From: Vibrio sp.
GTDB taxonomy: Bacteria; Pseudomonadota; Gammaproteobacteria; Enterobacterales; Vibrionaceae
NCBI GenBank assembly: GCA_028131545.1
Contig: JAOICL010000003.1
Coordinates: forward strand, 1 to 64,000
Length of the DNA stretch: 64,000 nt
Reading direction: 5' to 3'
Shown here: one piece after another, positions 27,857 through 37,700 of the stretch
How positions within the stretch are numbered: position 1 is the stretch's first letter
How the letters are laid out: every line of letters starts with the position of its first letter
Made by a program: the position numbers and the translations under genes
Notes under the pieces: generated by a model
The model's input: only the letters and a program-made list of their open reading frames with translations
The model's database searches: none
Told to the model about the DNA's origin: nothing

Positions 27857-28104
27857 TGAAAATTAATTTGCTCAATTTATAGATAAAATAAAAAAGAGTG
27901 AGCAACTTAACTGATTGATATAGTTAACTCACTCACTCACTCACCTGCTTCTTATATAGTTTTAACTAGAAAGAGACTTGTCGAGGTGTTTTTATCTTTA
28001 GGTTTAATTGATCTCAAATTCACACCTACGACATCATGATGTCATTATGTTGGGTTACGAATCAGTGTATGAGATCTCTTAAAGTAGAGCCGCTTATTTG
28101 GTGA

Positions 28105-28572
28105 TTATTTGCTATTTAAATAATCCAATACCACTTCATGGTGTGTTTTTGTTTTAAATTTATTAAAGACATGCTCTATCACGCCGTCTTCATTAATTAA
28201 AAAACTGATACGATGAAGACCATCATAGATCTTACCCATGAACTTTTTCTCGCCCCATACGCCGAACTGGTCTGCCGCCACATGATCTTCATCAGATAAT
28301 AAGGTGAAGTTGAGTTCATCACGCTCAATGAATTTACCTAGGCGCTTTACTGGATCGATACTGGCACCTAATACGACAACATTGTGGGCATCAAGCTGCT
28401 CTTTGATATTACGTAAGCCTTGGGCTTGTACAGTACAACCTGGCGTCATGGCTTTAGGGTAAAAATAAAACAACACCTTTCGTCCTGAAAAATCAGACAG
28501 ATTAACGGTATTACCATCTTGATCTAATAGTGAAAATTGCGGTGCAGGGGTGCCAGCGGTCAGCGTATTCAT
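28105..28572 (-). CDS. bcp: Thioredoxin-dependent peroxiredoxin Bcp, one-cysteine form
   Basis: This 155-residue peroxiredoxin Q/BCP reduces hydroperoxides. The peroxidatic cysteine is in KAMTPGCTVQAQGLRN. E. coli Bcp has a second cysteine five residues later (TVQACGL) that forms the intramolecular disulfide; here it is Gln, and the third E. coli cysteine (HQVCEQF) is Ala, so this protein has a single cysteine. The ATG at 28572 is chosen for AAGGA spacing and family length. It is divergent from dapA. Confidence 0.95.
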   Translation of the reverse strand: MNTLTAGTPAPQFSLLDQDGNTVNLSDFSGRKVLFYFYPKAMTPGCTVQAQGLRNIKEQLDAHNVVVLGASIDPVKRLGKFIERDELNFTLLSDEDHVAADQFGVWGEKKFMGKIYDGLHRISFLINEDGVIEHVFNKFKTKTHHEVVLDYLNSK

Positions 28573-28688
28573 CATAATATCCTTTTTTAACAACGTTTCA
28601 TTCAGCAAGAGCTTGTCATTCTTACCTTCCATACAGTAACATGCTAATTATATGGATTGCAGATAAATTTTCGATGTTGGAGAGAAAC

Positions 28689-29567
28689 ATGTTTTCAGGA
28701 AGTATTGTTGCCTTAATGACCCCTTTTGACCGTTTTGGTGAAGTTGACTATGTTGGTTTAAAGAGTTTGGTTGATTATCACGTTGAGGCTGGCACAGATG
28801 GTATTGTCGCTGTAGGGACCACTGGCGAATCTGCAACTCTGACGTTTGAAGAGCATGAAAAAGTGGTGCATAAAATCGTTGAATTTGCGGATGGCCGTTT
28901 ACCGGTTATTGCAGGTACTGGTGCAAATGCGACTCATGAAGCTGTGACGTTCAGTCGTTTGTTCAATGGTATTGGTTTAGCTGGTTGCTTGAGTGTGACA
29001 CCTTATTATAATAAGCCAACTCAAGAGGGCATGTTCAAGCATTATGAAGCCATTGCTAATGTAACGGAAGTGCCTCAAATTCTATACAATGTACCAGGTC
29101 GTGCCGTTGTTGATTTACAGCCTGAAACGGTTGCTCGCCTTTCAAAATTAGACCCAATTGTTGCTTTAAAAGATGCAACAGGAGACTTATCTCGCGTTGC
29201 AATTCATCGTGAATTATGTGGCGATGAGTTTATCTTATTAAGTGGTGATGATGCGACAAGCCTAGAATTTTGCCGTTTAGGAGGTCATGGCAGTATTTCA
29301 GTGACCAATAATATTGCAGCTAAAGACATGGCAGCCATGTTCCAGCTAGCGAAAGAAGGGCGCTTTGATGAAGCGGAGGTGATTAACCAACGCTTAATGA
29401 CGCTTCATAATAATTTATTTGTGGAATCTAGCCCTATCCCAGTTAAATGGTGTGCTCACCAGTTGGGGTTAATTAACAATGGTGGTTTACGTCTACCAAT
29501 GACAGAGCTATCAGAACAGTCTCAACCAATCTTAACGCAAGCGTTAAAAGACGCAGGGATTGCGTAA
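28689..29567 (+). CDS. dapA: 4-hydroxy-tetrahydrodipicolinate synthase
   Basis: It condenses pyruvate and aspartate semialdehyde in lysine and diaminopimelate synthesis. The 292-residue TIM-barrel enzyme shows GTTGESATL, the [15 protein letters not shown] segment with Tyr, YNVPGR, and the Schiff-base lysine in VALKDATGD. The ATG at 28689 follows GGAGA and gives the same length as E. coli DapA. Next comes bamC, as in E. coli, where a second promoter often serves both genes. Confidence 0.97.
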   Translation: MFSGSIVALMTPFDRFGEVDYVGLKSLVDYHVEAGTDGIVAVGTTGESATLTFEEHEKVVHKIVEFADGRLPVIAGTGANATHEAVTFSRLFNGIGLAGCLSVTPYYNKPTQEGMFKHYEAIANVTEVPQILYNVPGRAVVDLQPETVARLSKLDPIVALKDATGDLSRVAIHRELCGDEFILLSGDDATSLEFCRLGGHGSISVTNNIAAKDMAAMFQLAKEGRFDEAEVINQRLMTLHNNLFVESSPIPVKWCAHQLGLINNGGLRLPMTELSEQSQPILTQALKDAGIA

Positions 29568-29680
29568 AGGCGACTTATGTAAGCGCTTCTGCGTTTATGT
29601 AATGCAGCGTGTTACTACGACTGCGGTTGATATAAAAAGGAATAAGAGGCTGAACCTTCTCGGCCACTTTAGGAGTTATA

Positions 29681-30709
29681 ATGAAATTATCTCGTCAACT
29701 TATGGTTGCTTCTATCGTAACTGTGACGTTGAGTGCATGTACGGTAGATCCATCAGGGCGTCGTCAAGCCAAGGATGATTTTGAGTATCTGGAAGCACCA
29801 GGTTCAAAATCTTGGGTTCATAATGCCGAGTCACCGGTTCATTATTATGATGATTATGCGATTCCTCAGGGAGAATACCGTGGAGGAATCGGCAAAGAGG
29901 TGGATATTAGGCCACCGCAACAAGTGCTAGAACTGGTTCCTGGTACTCGAGTTGAACATCGAAATGGTCAGATCATCTTCTGGCACCTTAATGAAGAAGG
30001 TGTGCAGAAGTTATGGGGCAGTGCTCAAGGTGCGCTTCAGAATAAAGACATTACTTATTCAAATAATGCTGATGAATTAAAGACGGATTGGGTTTCTTGG
30101 AAGTTTATTGATGAGAATTATGAATTTTCATCGAAATATTCGATTAAAAAAGTTCAGGCAAATCGACGATTTGGTCTTTCTTTTGACCTTACTGATTGGC
30201 AGCAAGATGGTGAAAAAGCTAAGGTATCAGCGTTAAATAAAGAGCGTTATACCGCTCATTTTGTGAATACCGTAACCTTGTATTATGACGAACAAGAACG
30301 CTTGATTACAGAGCAAAAAGCATTGGCTTTACAAAATCAAATTCCATTTTCTATGAGTAGTGATAGAACAGGCTTACCTGTTATTATTGCCCGTGCTCCG
30401 TATGATGTGATGTGGCAACGTGTGGCACCTATTCTGATTGAAATGGGTTTTGATGTTGAAGATCGTAATCGATCTCAAGGTACACTAAGCACTAAGTATG
30501 AATCAGTAGATAGCAGTTTTTGGGAAGAAACAAAACTAGAGCCGGTTTCATTACCTGGTTACAGCTATACCGTTCAGCTTGGTGATTTAAAGAACCGTAC
30601 GTCAATCAATATTACGGACTCAAAAGGGGTTCCAATTGATCCTGATATTCTTGAAAAGCTAGTGCCTGTATTTGCGGCTTCCGCGCAGCGAACTAGCAGC
30701 ATTAAGTAA
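29681..30709 (+). CDS. bamC: Outer-membrane assembly lipoprotein BamC
   Basis: This 342-residue lipoprotein of the BAM complex assists outer-membrane protein insertion. The signal peptide ends in the lipobox TLSAC (Cys20), then an unstructured segment (DPSGRRQAKDDFEYLEAPG) that in E. coli binds BamD. Two helix-grip domains follow, seen in the repeated LPVIIARAPYDVMWQRVAPIL-like motif. It follows dapA by about 113 bp, the conserved dapA-bamC order. Confidence 0.93.
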   Translation: MKLSRQLMVASIVTVTLSACTVDPSGRRQAKDDFEYLEAPGSKSWVHNAESPVHYYDDYAIPQGEYRGGIGKEVDIRPPQQVLELVPGTRVEHRNGQIIFWHLNEEGVQKLWGSAQGALQNKDITYSNNADELKTDWVSWKFIDENYEFSSKYSIKKVQANRRFGLSFDLTDWQQDGEKAKVSALNKERYTAHFVNTVTLYYDEQERLITEQKALALQNQIPFSMSSDRTGLPVIIARAPYDVMWQRVAPILIEMGFDVEDRNRSQGTLSTKYESVDSSFWEETKLEPVSLPGYSYTVQLGDLKNRTSINITDSKGVPIDPDILEKLVPVFAASAQRTSSIK

Positions 30710-30726
30710 TTAAAGGTAAGGTTTCT

Positions 30727-30750
30727 AGAAATAGAAATAGAAATAGAAAA
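30727..30750 (+). repeat. GAAATA hexanucleotide run after bamC
   Basis: Three exact AGAAAT units and a partial fourth run directly into the bamC terminator stem. It is short and intergenic, with no visible coding role. Confidence 0.7.
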
Positions 30751-30798
30751 AGGCCGTTATATTCTTTTCACTAGAAAGAGAACATAACGGCCTTTTTT
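30747..30798. terminator. Bidirectional terminator between bamC and DUF3301 gene
   Basis: A 14-bp perfect stem (AAAAAGGCCGTTAT / ATAACGGCCTTTTT) encloses a 23-base loop that itself can pair partly. It lies between convergent genes and has A/T tracts on both sides. Confidence 0.85.
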
Positions 30799-30807
30799 AT
30801 ACGAGAA

Positions 30808-31107
30808 TTACTGCATTCGATAGGGTGGAATAACAAAGGATCCGATACGAAAGCCAGTTAAGGTGACGGTACCGATATAGCTGTCATCCCCTTGAGCTGA
30901 AAACTCGAATTGATAGACGGCATGTAAGTGCCATTGTCCATTAGGTAGCTTAAATCGGTAGCGATACAACGCGACACTTAATAGTTGTAACCCAAGTTCA
31001 TTGCAGCGTTTAGTAATGGCTTTTTTCGCTAACTCAGCTTGTTTTCTATGTTGTAAAAACAAAAAAGCGAGAAAGCTTAACCCTAAAATTGCCAGTAATT
31101 CTCCCAT
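30808..31107 (-). CDS. DUF3301 family membrane-anchored protein
   Basis: This 99-residue protein has one N-terminal membrane helix (GELLAILGLSFLAFLFL), then a basic stretch and a soluble domain with ITKRCNELGLQLLSVALYRYRF and YQFEFSAQGDDSYIGTVTLTG, typical of DUF3301. The function is unknown. Its start shares a base with the DUF3549 stop (TAATG), so the two genes are translationally coupled, a pairing common in Vibrio relatives. Confidence 0.82.
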   Translation of the reverse strand: MGELLAILGLSFLAFLFLQHRKQAELAKKAITKRCNELGLQLLSVALYRYRFKLPNGQWHLHAVYQFEFSAQGDDSYIGTVTLTGFRIGSFVIPPYRMQ

Positions 31108-32162
31108 TATTGACCTTTTATATTTCCTGATTTAGCGGCTGTTTGCAGAGCAATCAACGCATTTGCTAATTCTTTCGATGGGTTAGAATGGAGTAAAGGT
31201 AACAACGTTAACCTTAGCTCTGGGAGCATAACTAAATCAGCGAATAGCTGATTAAAGAGCGCTTGATTTCCGGTTTGAGCCAATCGAATTAAGAACACTT
31301 CTGCTAATTTAGCATCGGTTAATACAGGCCAACTACGGCCAGCGATACCGATTAAGACTTCTTGATGACTTAGTCGAGGGCTTGCCAATATGGATTGAAT
31401 CAGTGGCAGAGAGAGGCTGATTTCAGCACCGGCTAATGCACGTGTATAGGCTGATACTAAGAATAGATCGGGTGTTGTACTGTTTATCTCTTCTTGTGCT
31501 AATTCAATAATGCGTTTCGCTAACTTTTCAGGTAGTGCAATGTGTTCTAACGCCCCCAGTAGCGCATATTTAGGTTCATTAGGCAGATGCTTTAATGCGC
31601 TTAATAGCGAGACTACATTATGCTGATTTGATAGGCGTGTAATGATATCAGTAATGCCTTGTAGACCAACAGTTTGCCAATTAGAAAAGCCAATATCACC
31701 GTTGAAATAGCTTTGCGCATGTTCGTAGTATTGGCTGGCGGGTAGATCCAGTTGTGCTTTAATCTGACTATGAAAGACCGCCATTTTGTCTTCAGAAGGC
31801 TTAAAGGTATACGGGTTGTTCGCTAGTTTTTCTTGTTGTTTCTCTGTCATTTCATCAGAGATACGAGTGCCCATTGCTTCGATAACGTACTTCAGGAAGT
31901 TACCAATATCGGCTTGTTTTATAAGCCCGCGTTCATCGAGATCAAATTTTAAAAACCAAATCCAAGGTTGTTTCAGTTCGTTCCAATAACTGATCGCGAG
32001 ATGTGCTTTACGTTGCAGAGGAAATGGATACGCTTGTTTGCTTACTTCTACATTCGCAAAGGTCACATTGTCAATGCGAGAAATACGTCTACCAAGATCA
32101 AATACTTGGTATTGGCAGCCGCTGTTTTTTAAGAGTTGAGTCAGTGTTTGTATAGTGTCCAT
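31107..32162 (-). CDS. DUF3549 family protein
   Basis: This 351-residue soluble protein begins MDTIQTLTQLLKNSGCQYQVFDLGRRI. The first half is a mixed fold (AHLAISYWNE, PWIWFLKFDLDERGL) and the second half is a series of short helices resembling HEAT-like repeats (LLSALKHLPNEPKYALLGAL, read as two helices). The function is unknown. The ATG at 32162 is preferred to the upstream frame, which would overlap the divergent yqcC start. It is coupled to the DUF3301 gene downstream. Confidence 0.82.
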   Translation of the reverse strand: MDTIQTLTQLLKNSGCQYQVFDLGRRISRIDNVTFANVEVSKQAYPFPLQRKAHLAISYWNELKQPWIWFLKFDLDERGLIKQADIGNFLKYVIEAMGTRISDEMTEKQQEKLANNPYTFKPSEDKMAVFHSQIKAQLDLPASQYYEHAQSYFNGDIGFSNWQTVGLQGITDIITRLSNQHNVVSLLSALKHLPNEPKYALLGALEHIALPEKLAKRIIELAQEEINSTTPDLFLVSAYTRALAGAEISLSLPLIQSILASPRLSHQEVLIGIAGRSWPVLTDAKLAEVFLIRLAQTGNQALFNQLFADLVMLPELRLTLLPLLHSNPSKELANALIALQTAAKSGNIKGQ

Positions 32163-32246
32163 AATGCTTTTTCGTAAGAAACTTTCCCTTATAGATGGTA
32201 TCCTAACGGCGTTTTTCAAGGTCAGAGATAAAAAAAGTGAGTGCAC

Positions 32247-32561
32247 ATGCAAAGTAACTTGGTACTTTTACTTCAAAAATTAGAGCTAAGCTTGAAAGCC
32301 CTGCAGCTTTGGGGGACAGGTTCTCCAGAGCCAGAGGCGCTATCGAGCATCGAGCCATTTTCTGTCGATAAGCTGACTCCTGAAGAGTGGCTTCAATGGA
32401 TCTTTATTCCTAAATGCCAACAGTTACTCAATGATGACTTGTCTTTACCAGCAGGGTTTACCATGTCACCTTATTTTGAAGAAGCTTGGACATCCGCGCC
32501 AGAAAGGCAGATTATTATTGATATTGTTATTCAAATCGAAGAGGAGTGTGCCTCATGTTAG
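32247..32561 (+). CDS. yqcC: YqcC family (DUF446) protein
   Basis: This small helical protein of 104 residues of the YqcC family shows LWGTGSPEPEALSSIEPF and the aromatic segment LTPEEWLQWIFIPK. The function is not known, but the gene is nearly always next to truC. Its stop overlaps the truC start by 7 bp. A GTG two codons earlier (32241) is a possible alternative start. It is divergent from the DUF3549 gene. Confidence 0.9.
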   Translation: MQSNLVLLLQKLELSLKALQLWGTGSPEPEALSSIEPFSVDKLTPEEWLQWIFIPKCQQLLNDDLSLPAGFTMSPYFEEAWTSAPERQIIIDIVIQIEEECASC

Positions 32562-33277
32562 AGATCGTGTATCAAGATGAATTTATCGTAGCGGTCAACA
32601 AACCGGCAGGAATGTTGGTGCATCGCTCTTGGTTAGATAAACATGAAACTCAATTTGTCATGCAAACTCTGCGTGATCAAATAGGGCAACATGTTTTCCC
32701 TTTGCATCGTTTGGATAGACCCACATCGGGCGTCTTAATTTTCGCTTTATCGAGTGAGATTGCATCAAAAATGATGCCGATGTTTGCCGAGCATAAGATG
32801 GAAAAAACGTATTATGCGATTGTTAGAGGCTGGATCGAAGATGCTGCCATACTCGACTACGCACTAAAAGTTGAAATGGACAAAATAGCGGATAAGTTTG
32901 CCAGTGAAGAAAAAGAGGCGCAATCTGCGATTACTGAATATCAGCCGATAGCTAAAGTGGAAGTGCCTTATTCAACTGGACGTTTTCCGACGAGTCGATA
33001 TTGTTTACTCGAAATGAAGCCTAAAACAGGACGAAAGCATCAACTACGTCGTCATGCACACCATCTTAGCCACCCTATTATTGGTGATACTTCTCATGGT
33101 GATGGACGTCATAATCGATTGTTTAGAGAGAATTATGATTGTCATCGTTTGTTGTTACATGCCTCTCATTTAACCTTTATTCATCCGATTACGGGAGATA
33201 ATGTGGATATTAGAGCAGGGTTTGATGCGACTTGGCTTGCGCTTTTTGATGAATTTTCATGGGATATCCCTAAATAA
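32555..33277 (+). CDS. truC: tRNA pseudouridine(65) synthase
   Basis: TruC converts U65 to pseudouridine in the T stem of certain tRNAs. The 240-residue RluA-family enzyme has the NKPAGMLVHRS motif, the catalytic aspartate in HRLDRPTSGVL, and the RKHQLRRHAHHLSHPIIGD segment. The ATG at 32555 overlaps the yqcC end, indicating a yqcC-truC operon. A convergent hairpin separates it from dxs. Confidence 0.93.
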   Translation: MLEIVYQDEFIVAVNKPAGMLVHRSWLDKHETQFVMQTLRDQIGQHVFPLHRLDRPTSGVLIFALSSEIASKMMPMFAEHKMEKTYYAIVRGWIEDAAILDYALKVEMDKIADKFASEEKEAQSAITEYQPIAKVEVPYSTGRFPTSRYCLLEMKPKTGRKHQLRRHAHHLSHPIIGDTSHGDGRHNRLFRENYDCHRLLLHASHLTFIHPITGDNVDIRAGFDATWLALFDEFSWDIPK

Positions 33278-33296
33278 AGTGATTGTTATTTAAGGG

Positions 33297-33333
33297 TAGC
33301 CCTTAGTTTAAATGAGCTTTAAATTAAGGGCTA
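33297..33333. terminator. Hairpin between convergent truC and dxs
   Basis: A 16-bp inverted repeat (TAGCCCTTAGTTTAAA against TTTAAATTAAGGGCTA, one G-T wobble) with a 5-base loop lies between two convergent genes. It lacks a strong T tract, so it may act as a weak bidirectional terminator or a mRNA-end stabiliser. Confidence 0.6.
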
Positions 33334-33369
33334 GTTACTCGTAGGATAGACCGAGTCGATATAGGCGAA

Positions 33370-35247
33370 TTAGTTAATGTAAGACAAGATTGATTGCTCA
33401 ATTCCCTTCGCATCTAATCCTAGTTCTTCATGCAGTTCATCTTGAGTACCTTGATGAATAAATTGATCAGGCAAACCAAGATTTAAAACAGGCCTCATGA
33501 TTTTCTCTTTCATCATGAACTCAATGACAGCACTACCAGCCCCACCTGCAATCGCATTTTCCTCTATTGTTACGAAGGTTTCATGAGTACTTGCAAGAGT
33601 TGTGATCAATGCTTCATCAAGAGGTTTAACAAATCGCATATCGACAACAGTGGCATTAATGCCTTTTTCTTCTAGTCGCGTAGCGGCTTCGAGAGCATTG
33701 GATAAGAAAGTACCAAAACTAAGAATCGCAATCTGTTCACCTTGTTTAACGATGCGGCCTTTACCGATTTCTAATGCAGAAAATTCAGGTTGGATATCAA
33801 CGCCACAGCCACTACCTCGTGGGTATCGCACTGCTGATGGCCCTTGATGCATGTGTCCGGTATATAACATTTGGCGACACTCATTTTCATCACTCGGTGC
33901 CATAATAACCATGTTAGGGATACAACGCATGTAGCTAATATCAAACGCACCTTGGTGTGTTTGTCCATCAGCACCGACTAATCCAGCTCTATCGATAGCG
34001 AACATAACGGGAAGATTCATAATAGCAACATCATGAATTAATTGGTCATAGGCGCGTTGTAAAAATGTCGAATAAATAGCCACAATAGGGCGATTACCGG
34101 CGATGGCCATCCCTGTTGCTAAGGTGACAGCGTGTTGTTCTGCTATCGCGACATCAAAATATTGAGATGGGTATTCCTTCGAGAAACGAACCATGCCAGA
34201 GCCTTCACGCATAGCAGGAGTAATGGCCATCAGTGTTGGATCTTGAGCGGCCATGTCACATAGGAAATCACCAAAAATGGCTGAAAAGTTCGGTTTGCCA
34301 GGTTTGCTTTTAGGTAATGTTGTTATTGACGGATCGAACTTAGGGACGGCATGGTAACCAATAGGATCTTTTTCCGCTGGTGCGTAACCTTTTCCTTTCT
34401 TGGTCATGATATGCAAAAACTGTGGGCCAGTTAAGTTACGCATGTTTTTCATGGTTTTAACCAGTTCAATCACATCATGACCATCAACAGGTCCAATATA
34501 ATTAAAGCCTAGCTCTTCAAATAAAGTGCCAGGAACAACCATCCCTTTCAAATGTTCTTCGGTACGCTTAACCAGTTCTTTAATCGGAGGAAGCCCTGAG
34601 AGTGCTTTTTTGCCACCTTCTCTAATCGAAGTATAAAGATCACCAGATAAAACACGGGCTAGATGATTATTTAATGCACCTACATTTTCTGAAATCGACA
34701 TCTCATTATCATTTAGGACGATAAGCATATCACTATGAATATCACCGGCATGATTCATTGCTTCAAAGGCCATACCTGCAGTGATGGCACCATCGCCAAT
34801 GACTCCAACGACTTTTCGACCTAAATTTTCTTTTTCAGCTGAAATAGCCATACCTAAAGCGGCACTGATCGATGTTGATGAATGTCCAACAGAGAGCGTG
34901 TCATACTCACTTTCTTCGCGCCATGGAAAGGGGTGCAAACCATCTTTTTGCCTAATAGTGGTCATTTTTTCTCTACGACCCGTTAGGATTTTATGAGGGT
35001 AAGCTTGATGACCGACATCCCAAACTAGCTGGTCAAAAGGCGTGTTATAGACATAATGAAGGGCTACTGTAAACTCAACAGCGCCCAATCCTGAAGCAAA
35101 GTGACCACTTGAGGTACTGACGGTATTGAGAAGATAGGTACGTAGTTCATCACATAATGTAGGCAGTGCGGATAACGGTAAGCTACGCAGCTCTTCAGGC
35201 GTATTAGCAAGGGAAAGGGTAGGATACTTTGAAATATCTAATGTCAT
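33370..35247 (-). CDS. dxs: 1-deoxy-D-xylulose-5-phosphate synthase
   Basis: This thiamine-diphosphate enzyme condenses pyruvate and glyceraldehyde-3-phosphate, the first step of the MEP pathway; its product also feeds thiamine and pyridoxal synthesis. The 625-residue protein shows [13 protein letters not shown], the ThDP motif [18 protein letters not shown] with NDN, the [21 protein letters not shown] segment (here [10 protein letters not shown]), and the transketolase C-terminal domain. The ATG at 35247 gives the family N-terminus [13 protein letters not shown]. It is the last gene of xseB-ispA-dxs. Confidence 0.97.
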   Translation of the reverse strand: MTLDISKYPTLSLANTPEELRSLPLSALPTLCDELRTYLLNTVSTSSGHFASGLGAVEFTVALHYVYNTPFDQLVWDVGHQAYPHKILTGRREKMTTIRQKDGLHPFPWREESEYDTLSVGHSSTSISAALGMAISAEKENLGRKVVGVIGDGAITAGMAFEAMNHAGDIHSDMLIVLNDNEMSISENVGALNNHLARVLSGDLYTSIREGGKKALSGLPPIKELVKRTEEHLKGMVVPGTLFEELGFNYIGPVDGHDVIELVKTMKNMRNLTGPQFLHIMTKKGKGYAPAEKDPIGYHAVPKFDPSITTLPKSKPGKPNFSAIFGDFLCDMAAQDPTLMAITPAMREGSGMVRFSKEYPSQYFDVAIAEQHAVTLATGMAIAGNRPIVAIYSTFLQRAYDQLIHDVAIMNLPVMFAIDRAGLVGADGQTHQGAFDISYMRCIPNMVIMAPSDENECRQMLYTGHMHQGPSAVRYPRGSGCGVDIQPEFSALEIGKGRIVKQGEQIAILSFGTFLSNALEAATRLEEKGINATVVDMRFVKPLDEALITTLASTHETFVTIEENAIAGGAGSAVIEFMMKEKIMRPVLNLGLPDQFIHQGTQDELHEELGLDAKGIEQSILSYIN

Positions 35248-35266
35248 GATCGTGCGCAAATTCCAA

Positions 35267-36160
35267 TTAATATTTTCGCTCGACAACATATCGAGCAAAA
35301 TCTTCAAGCAGCTGTGTGTTATAAGGTATTGAAGCGAGAATATCGAGTGCTTCTTGTAATAGCGCTTGGGCTTTTTCTATTGCACCTTCTAAACCAAGGA
35401 TTGCTGGATAGGTGCTTTTATTGAGTTCTTGATCTGAACCTTGGGGTTTCCCTAAGGTTTCTGTATCACTGATAATATCAAGAATATCATCTTGTACTTG
35501 GAATGCCAGTCCAACCGCTTCAGCAAAGCGCTCTAATTGAGGTAATATTGATGTACCTCTCTCTCCAGCTGCGAAGGCGCCGAGCTGTATGGCGGATTTA
35601 ATTAAAGCACCCGTTTTATTTTTATGGATATATTCGAGTTCTTCCAATGAAATGGATTTATTTTCAGCACACAGGTCAAGGCCTTGACCAATGCACATAC
35701 CTTGAGCTCCAGAAGCATGAGCAAGGGATTGTACCATCTTTATACGGTAAGATTCCGCGGAAGTATCAAGGTTGCCTTCAGCCAAAATACTAAAAGCAAG
35801 AGTCTGCAATGCATCACCAGCAAGAACAGCGGTAGCCTCATCAAATTTGATGTGACAGGTTGGTTGGCCTCGACGAAGCTCATCATCATCCATTGCTGGT
35901 AGGTCATCATGGATGAGAGAATAAGCATGAATACACTCAATTGCACTTGCTGGTGTATCGAGAGATTCAACAGAACAACCTAGCATATCGCCAGTTGCGT
36001 ATACTAGGAATGGACGGATGCGTTTGCCACCTAATAATAAAGCATAATGCATTGCTTGAATTAGAGGTTGGTGCTGGTTGGGTAAGGTATTAAGCCATGA
36101 CTCTAATTGCTCACAGTTTCTAATACGATATGCCGTTAGGCTATCCTTTAAAGTATTCAT
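35267..36160 (-). CDS. ispA: Farnesyl diphosphate synthase
   Basis: This prenyl transferase makes geranyl and farnesyl diphosphate. The 297-residue protein has the first aspartate-rich motif [14 protein letters not shown], the second motif FQVQDDILD, the [11 protein letters not shown] segment and a GQGLDLCAE motif. Its start overlaps the xseB stop (TAATG) and dxs follows after 19 bp, so pathway genes for the entry and a later step are made from one message. Confidence 0.97.
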   Translation of the reverse strand: MNTLKDSLTAYRIRNCEQLESWLNTLPNQHQPLIQAMHYALLLGGKRIRPFLVYATGDMLGCSVESLDTPASAIECIHAYSLIHDDLPAMDDDELRRGQPTCHIKFDEATAVLAGDALQTLAFSILAEGNLDTSAESYRIKMVQSLAHASGAQGMCIGQGLDLCAENKSISLEELEYIHKNKTGALIKSAIQLGAFAAGERGTSILPQLERFAEAVGLAFQVQDDILDIISDTETLGKPQGSDQELNKSTYPAILGLEGAIEKAQALLQEALDILASIPYNTQLLEDFARYVVERKY

Positions 36161-36405
36161 TAGCTAGTCTGATGTTGAGTAAAGTCGGTAAGCTCGGCAG
36201 TATCTTCTTTATCTAATAAAATACTGACTCTTTGCTCAGCCTCGGTAAGCTTAGCTTGGCTTGCTCGAGCCAAAGTAATCCCTCGTTCGAATTTCTTTAG
36301 GGCATCATCGAGAGGAATATCGCCCGTTTCTAATGCATCAACTACATTGGAGAGCTCTTTTAGCGCTTCTTCGAAGGACATATTCTCAGGTTTCTTATTG
36401 GCCAT
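36160..36405 (-). CDS. xseB: Exodeoxyribonuclease VII small subunit
   Basis: This 81-residue helical subunit associates with XseA to form exonuclease VII. It shows the family pattern MSFEEALKELSNVVDALETGDIPL, written across the start, and LKKFERGITLARAS. It is the first gene of the xseB-ispA-dxs operon. Its upstream region contains a 7-bp tandem array about 145 bp away. Confidence 0.95.
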   Translation of the reverse strand: MANKKPENMSFEEALKELSNVVDALETGDIPLDDALKKFERGITLARASQAKLTEAEQRVSILLDKEDTAELTDFTQHQTS

Positions 36406-36549
36406 ACCGTACTCAGATGTGTATAAAAATGAATGCTAGGTAAATTACCCTAGGGGAGGGGAAGGGTCAAATGCAACCTAGCTATTTTATTACAATTGAT
36501 GCAAATTTCTTCAGTCTTATAAGCTAACTTCTTTGCTTTTCTATTGATT

Positions 36550-36595
36550 AAGTAAGAAGTAAGAAGTAAGAAGTAAGAAGTAAGAAGTAAGAAGT
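36550..36595 (+). repeat. Heptanucleotide AAGTAAG array (six perfect copies)
   Basis: Six exact copies of AAGTAAG start at 36550, 36557, 36564, 36571, 36578 and 36585, followed by a partial AAGTG. The array lies 11 bp past the stop of the diguanylate cyclase gene and about 145 bp upstream of xseB. Perfect identity across copies indicates recent slippage and probable length variation between strains. Confidence 0.95.
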
Positions 36596-36605
36596 GAAAG
36601 CGACA

Positions 36606-37700
36606 TTATTCTTGGTTGGATAATGGCAATTCTGTTATTGAACAGCGAGAAGGTTCATATCGAATGCAATTTCTCCCGTTTTCTTTCCCTTTGTACAAGG
36701 CAATATCGGCTTTTTTTAGAGCTGATTGCCAGTGTTTACCATCTTTTGCTTCATAAACGGTGTAGCCGATCGTGCAGGTAAGCTCAATACTGTGTCCGCG
36801 ATGAGAAAAGGGATCGGAGTGAATAGTTTTATGTATTCTGTCAAAAAAACTACCAATGCCCTCAGGTGATGTCGATACGGTAATGAGAATAAACTCCTCT
36901 CCTCCCCAGCGCCCAACGGCATCACTTTCTCGGCAGTTCCATACCATTCTTTTAGCGACTTCTTTTAAGCAAAAATCCCCAAAGTCATGCCCGAGGGAGT
37001 CATTGATTTTTTTAAAATGATCCAAATCAAGAATACCTATGCCAATGTAAGCATTCGAGTGTTGGAATAGTTCAGGGGGCGCATTTAATAAAGCTTCACA
37101 GCCGCCGCGATTCCAGATTTGAGTTAGACAATCGACATTCGCCCTTCGATCGGCACTTTCTAATTCTTCTAATAGCAGCTGTGTGCGCTGCTCATAGGAT
37201 TGAGAAAGGAGAACGTTTTCGGCAAGATCAGCCACATCCTTTAAAGTCGCTCTTTCCATGTGAGTTAGCTTCCGTGGTTTCGTATCCATTAAACACAGCG
37301 TACCCAATAACCGCTGGCTAGAAGTATAAATAGGATATTCTACATAGAAGCGCGCATAGGGAGGCTGATTGACCAGTGGGTGATTTGAGAATTCACTGGT
37401 TTCTAAAGTATCTTCAATAAACAGTATCTTGTTTTCACAAAAAGGTGGGGTACGTAAACTAATTTCATTTTGTTTCTTTGCGATTTCGCGAGGCAGCCCT
37501 ACCGATGCGCGCACAAGAAGGTGAGAACCATTGAAGAAAGTAATAGCAGCCGTCGGTACGTCAAACACACGACGTATTAAACTCACAATCGCATTGTATT
37601 GTGGTGTGATATTGATGTCATTGTCATTATTGATGGTCGAAGATTGATTTATCGACAGTGACAACAGACTGGATTTAGGGGTAACTGACACAATAGTCAA
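36606..37700 (-). CDS. GAF-GGDEF diguanylate cyclase
   Basis: This 364-residue cytoplasmic protein has an N-terminal GAF domain (about residues 30-175, including YARFYVEYPIYTSSQRLLGTLCLMD) and a C-terminal GGDEF domain with intact active site GGEEF (about residue 267). An inhibitory-site RxxD (RESD) lies five residues before the GGEEF, so cyclic-di-GMP synthesis with product inhibition is expected. No membrane segment is seen. It stands alone between xseB and pomA. The GAF ligand is unknown. Confidence 0.93.
   Translation of the reverse strand: MTIVSVTPKSSLLSLSINQSSTINNDNDINITPQYNAIVSLIRRVFDVPTAAITFFNGSHLLVRASVGLPREIAKKQNEISLRTPPFCENKILFIEDTLETSEFSNHPLVNQPPYARFYVEYPIYTSSQRLLGTLCLMDTKPRKLTHMERATLKDVADLAENVLLSQSYEQRTQLLLEELESADRRANVDCLTQIWNRGGCEALLNAPPELFQHSNAYIGIGILDLDHFKKINDSLGHDFGDFCLKEVAKRMVWNCRESDAVGRWGGEEFILITVSTSPEGIGSFFDRIHKTIHSDPFSHRGHSIELTCTIGYTVYEAKDGKHWQSALKKADIALYKGKENGRNCIRYEPSRCSITELPLSNQE

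Noticed and set aside
27927..27944. CTCA run after the HbpS-like gene as a contingency locus
   Set aside because: Only about four short intergenic copies; it overlaps a weak hairpin arm and affects no reading frame or evident promoter.
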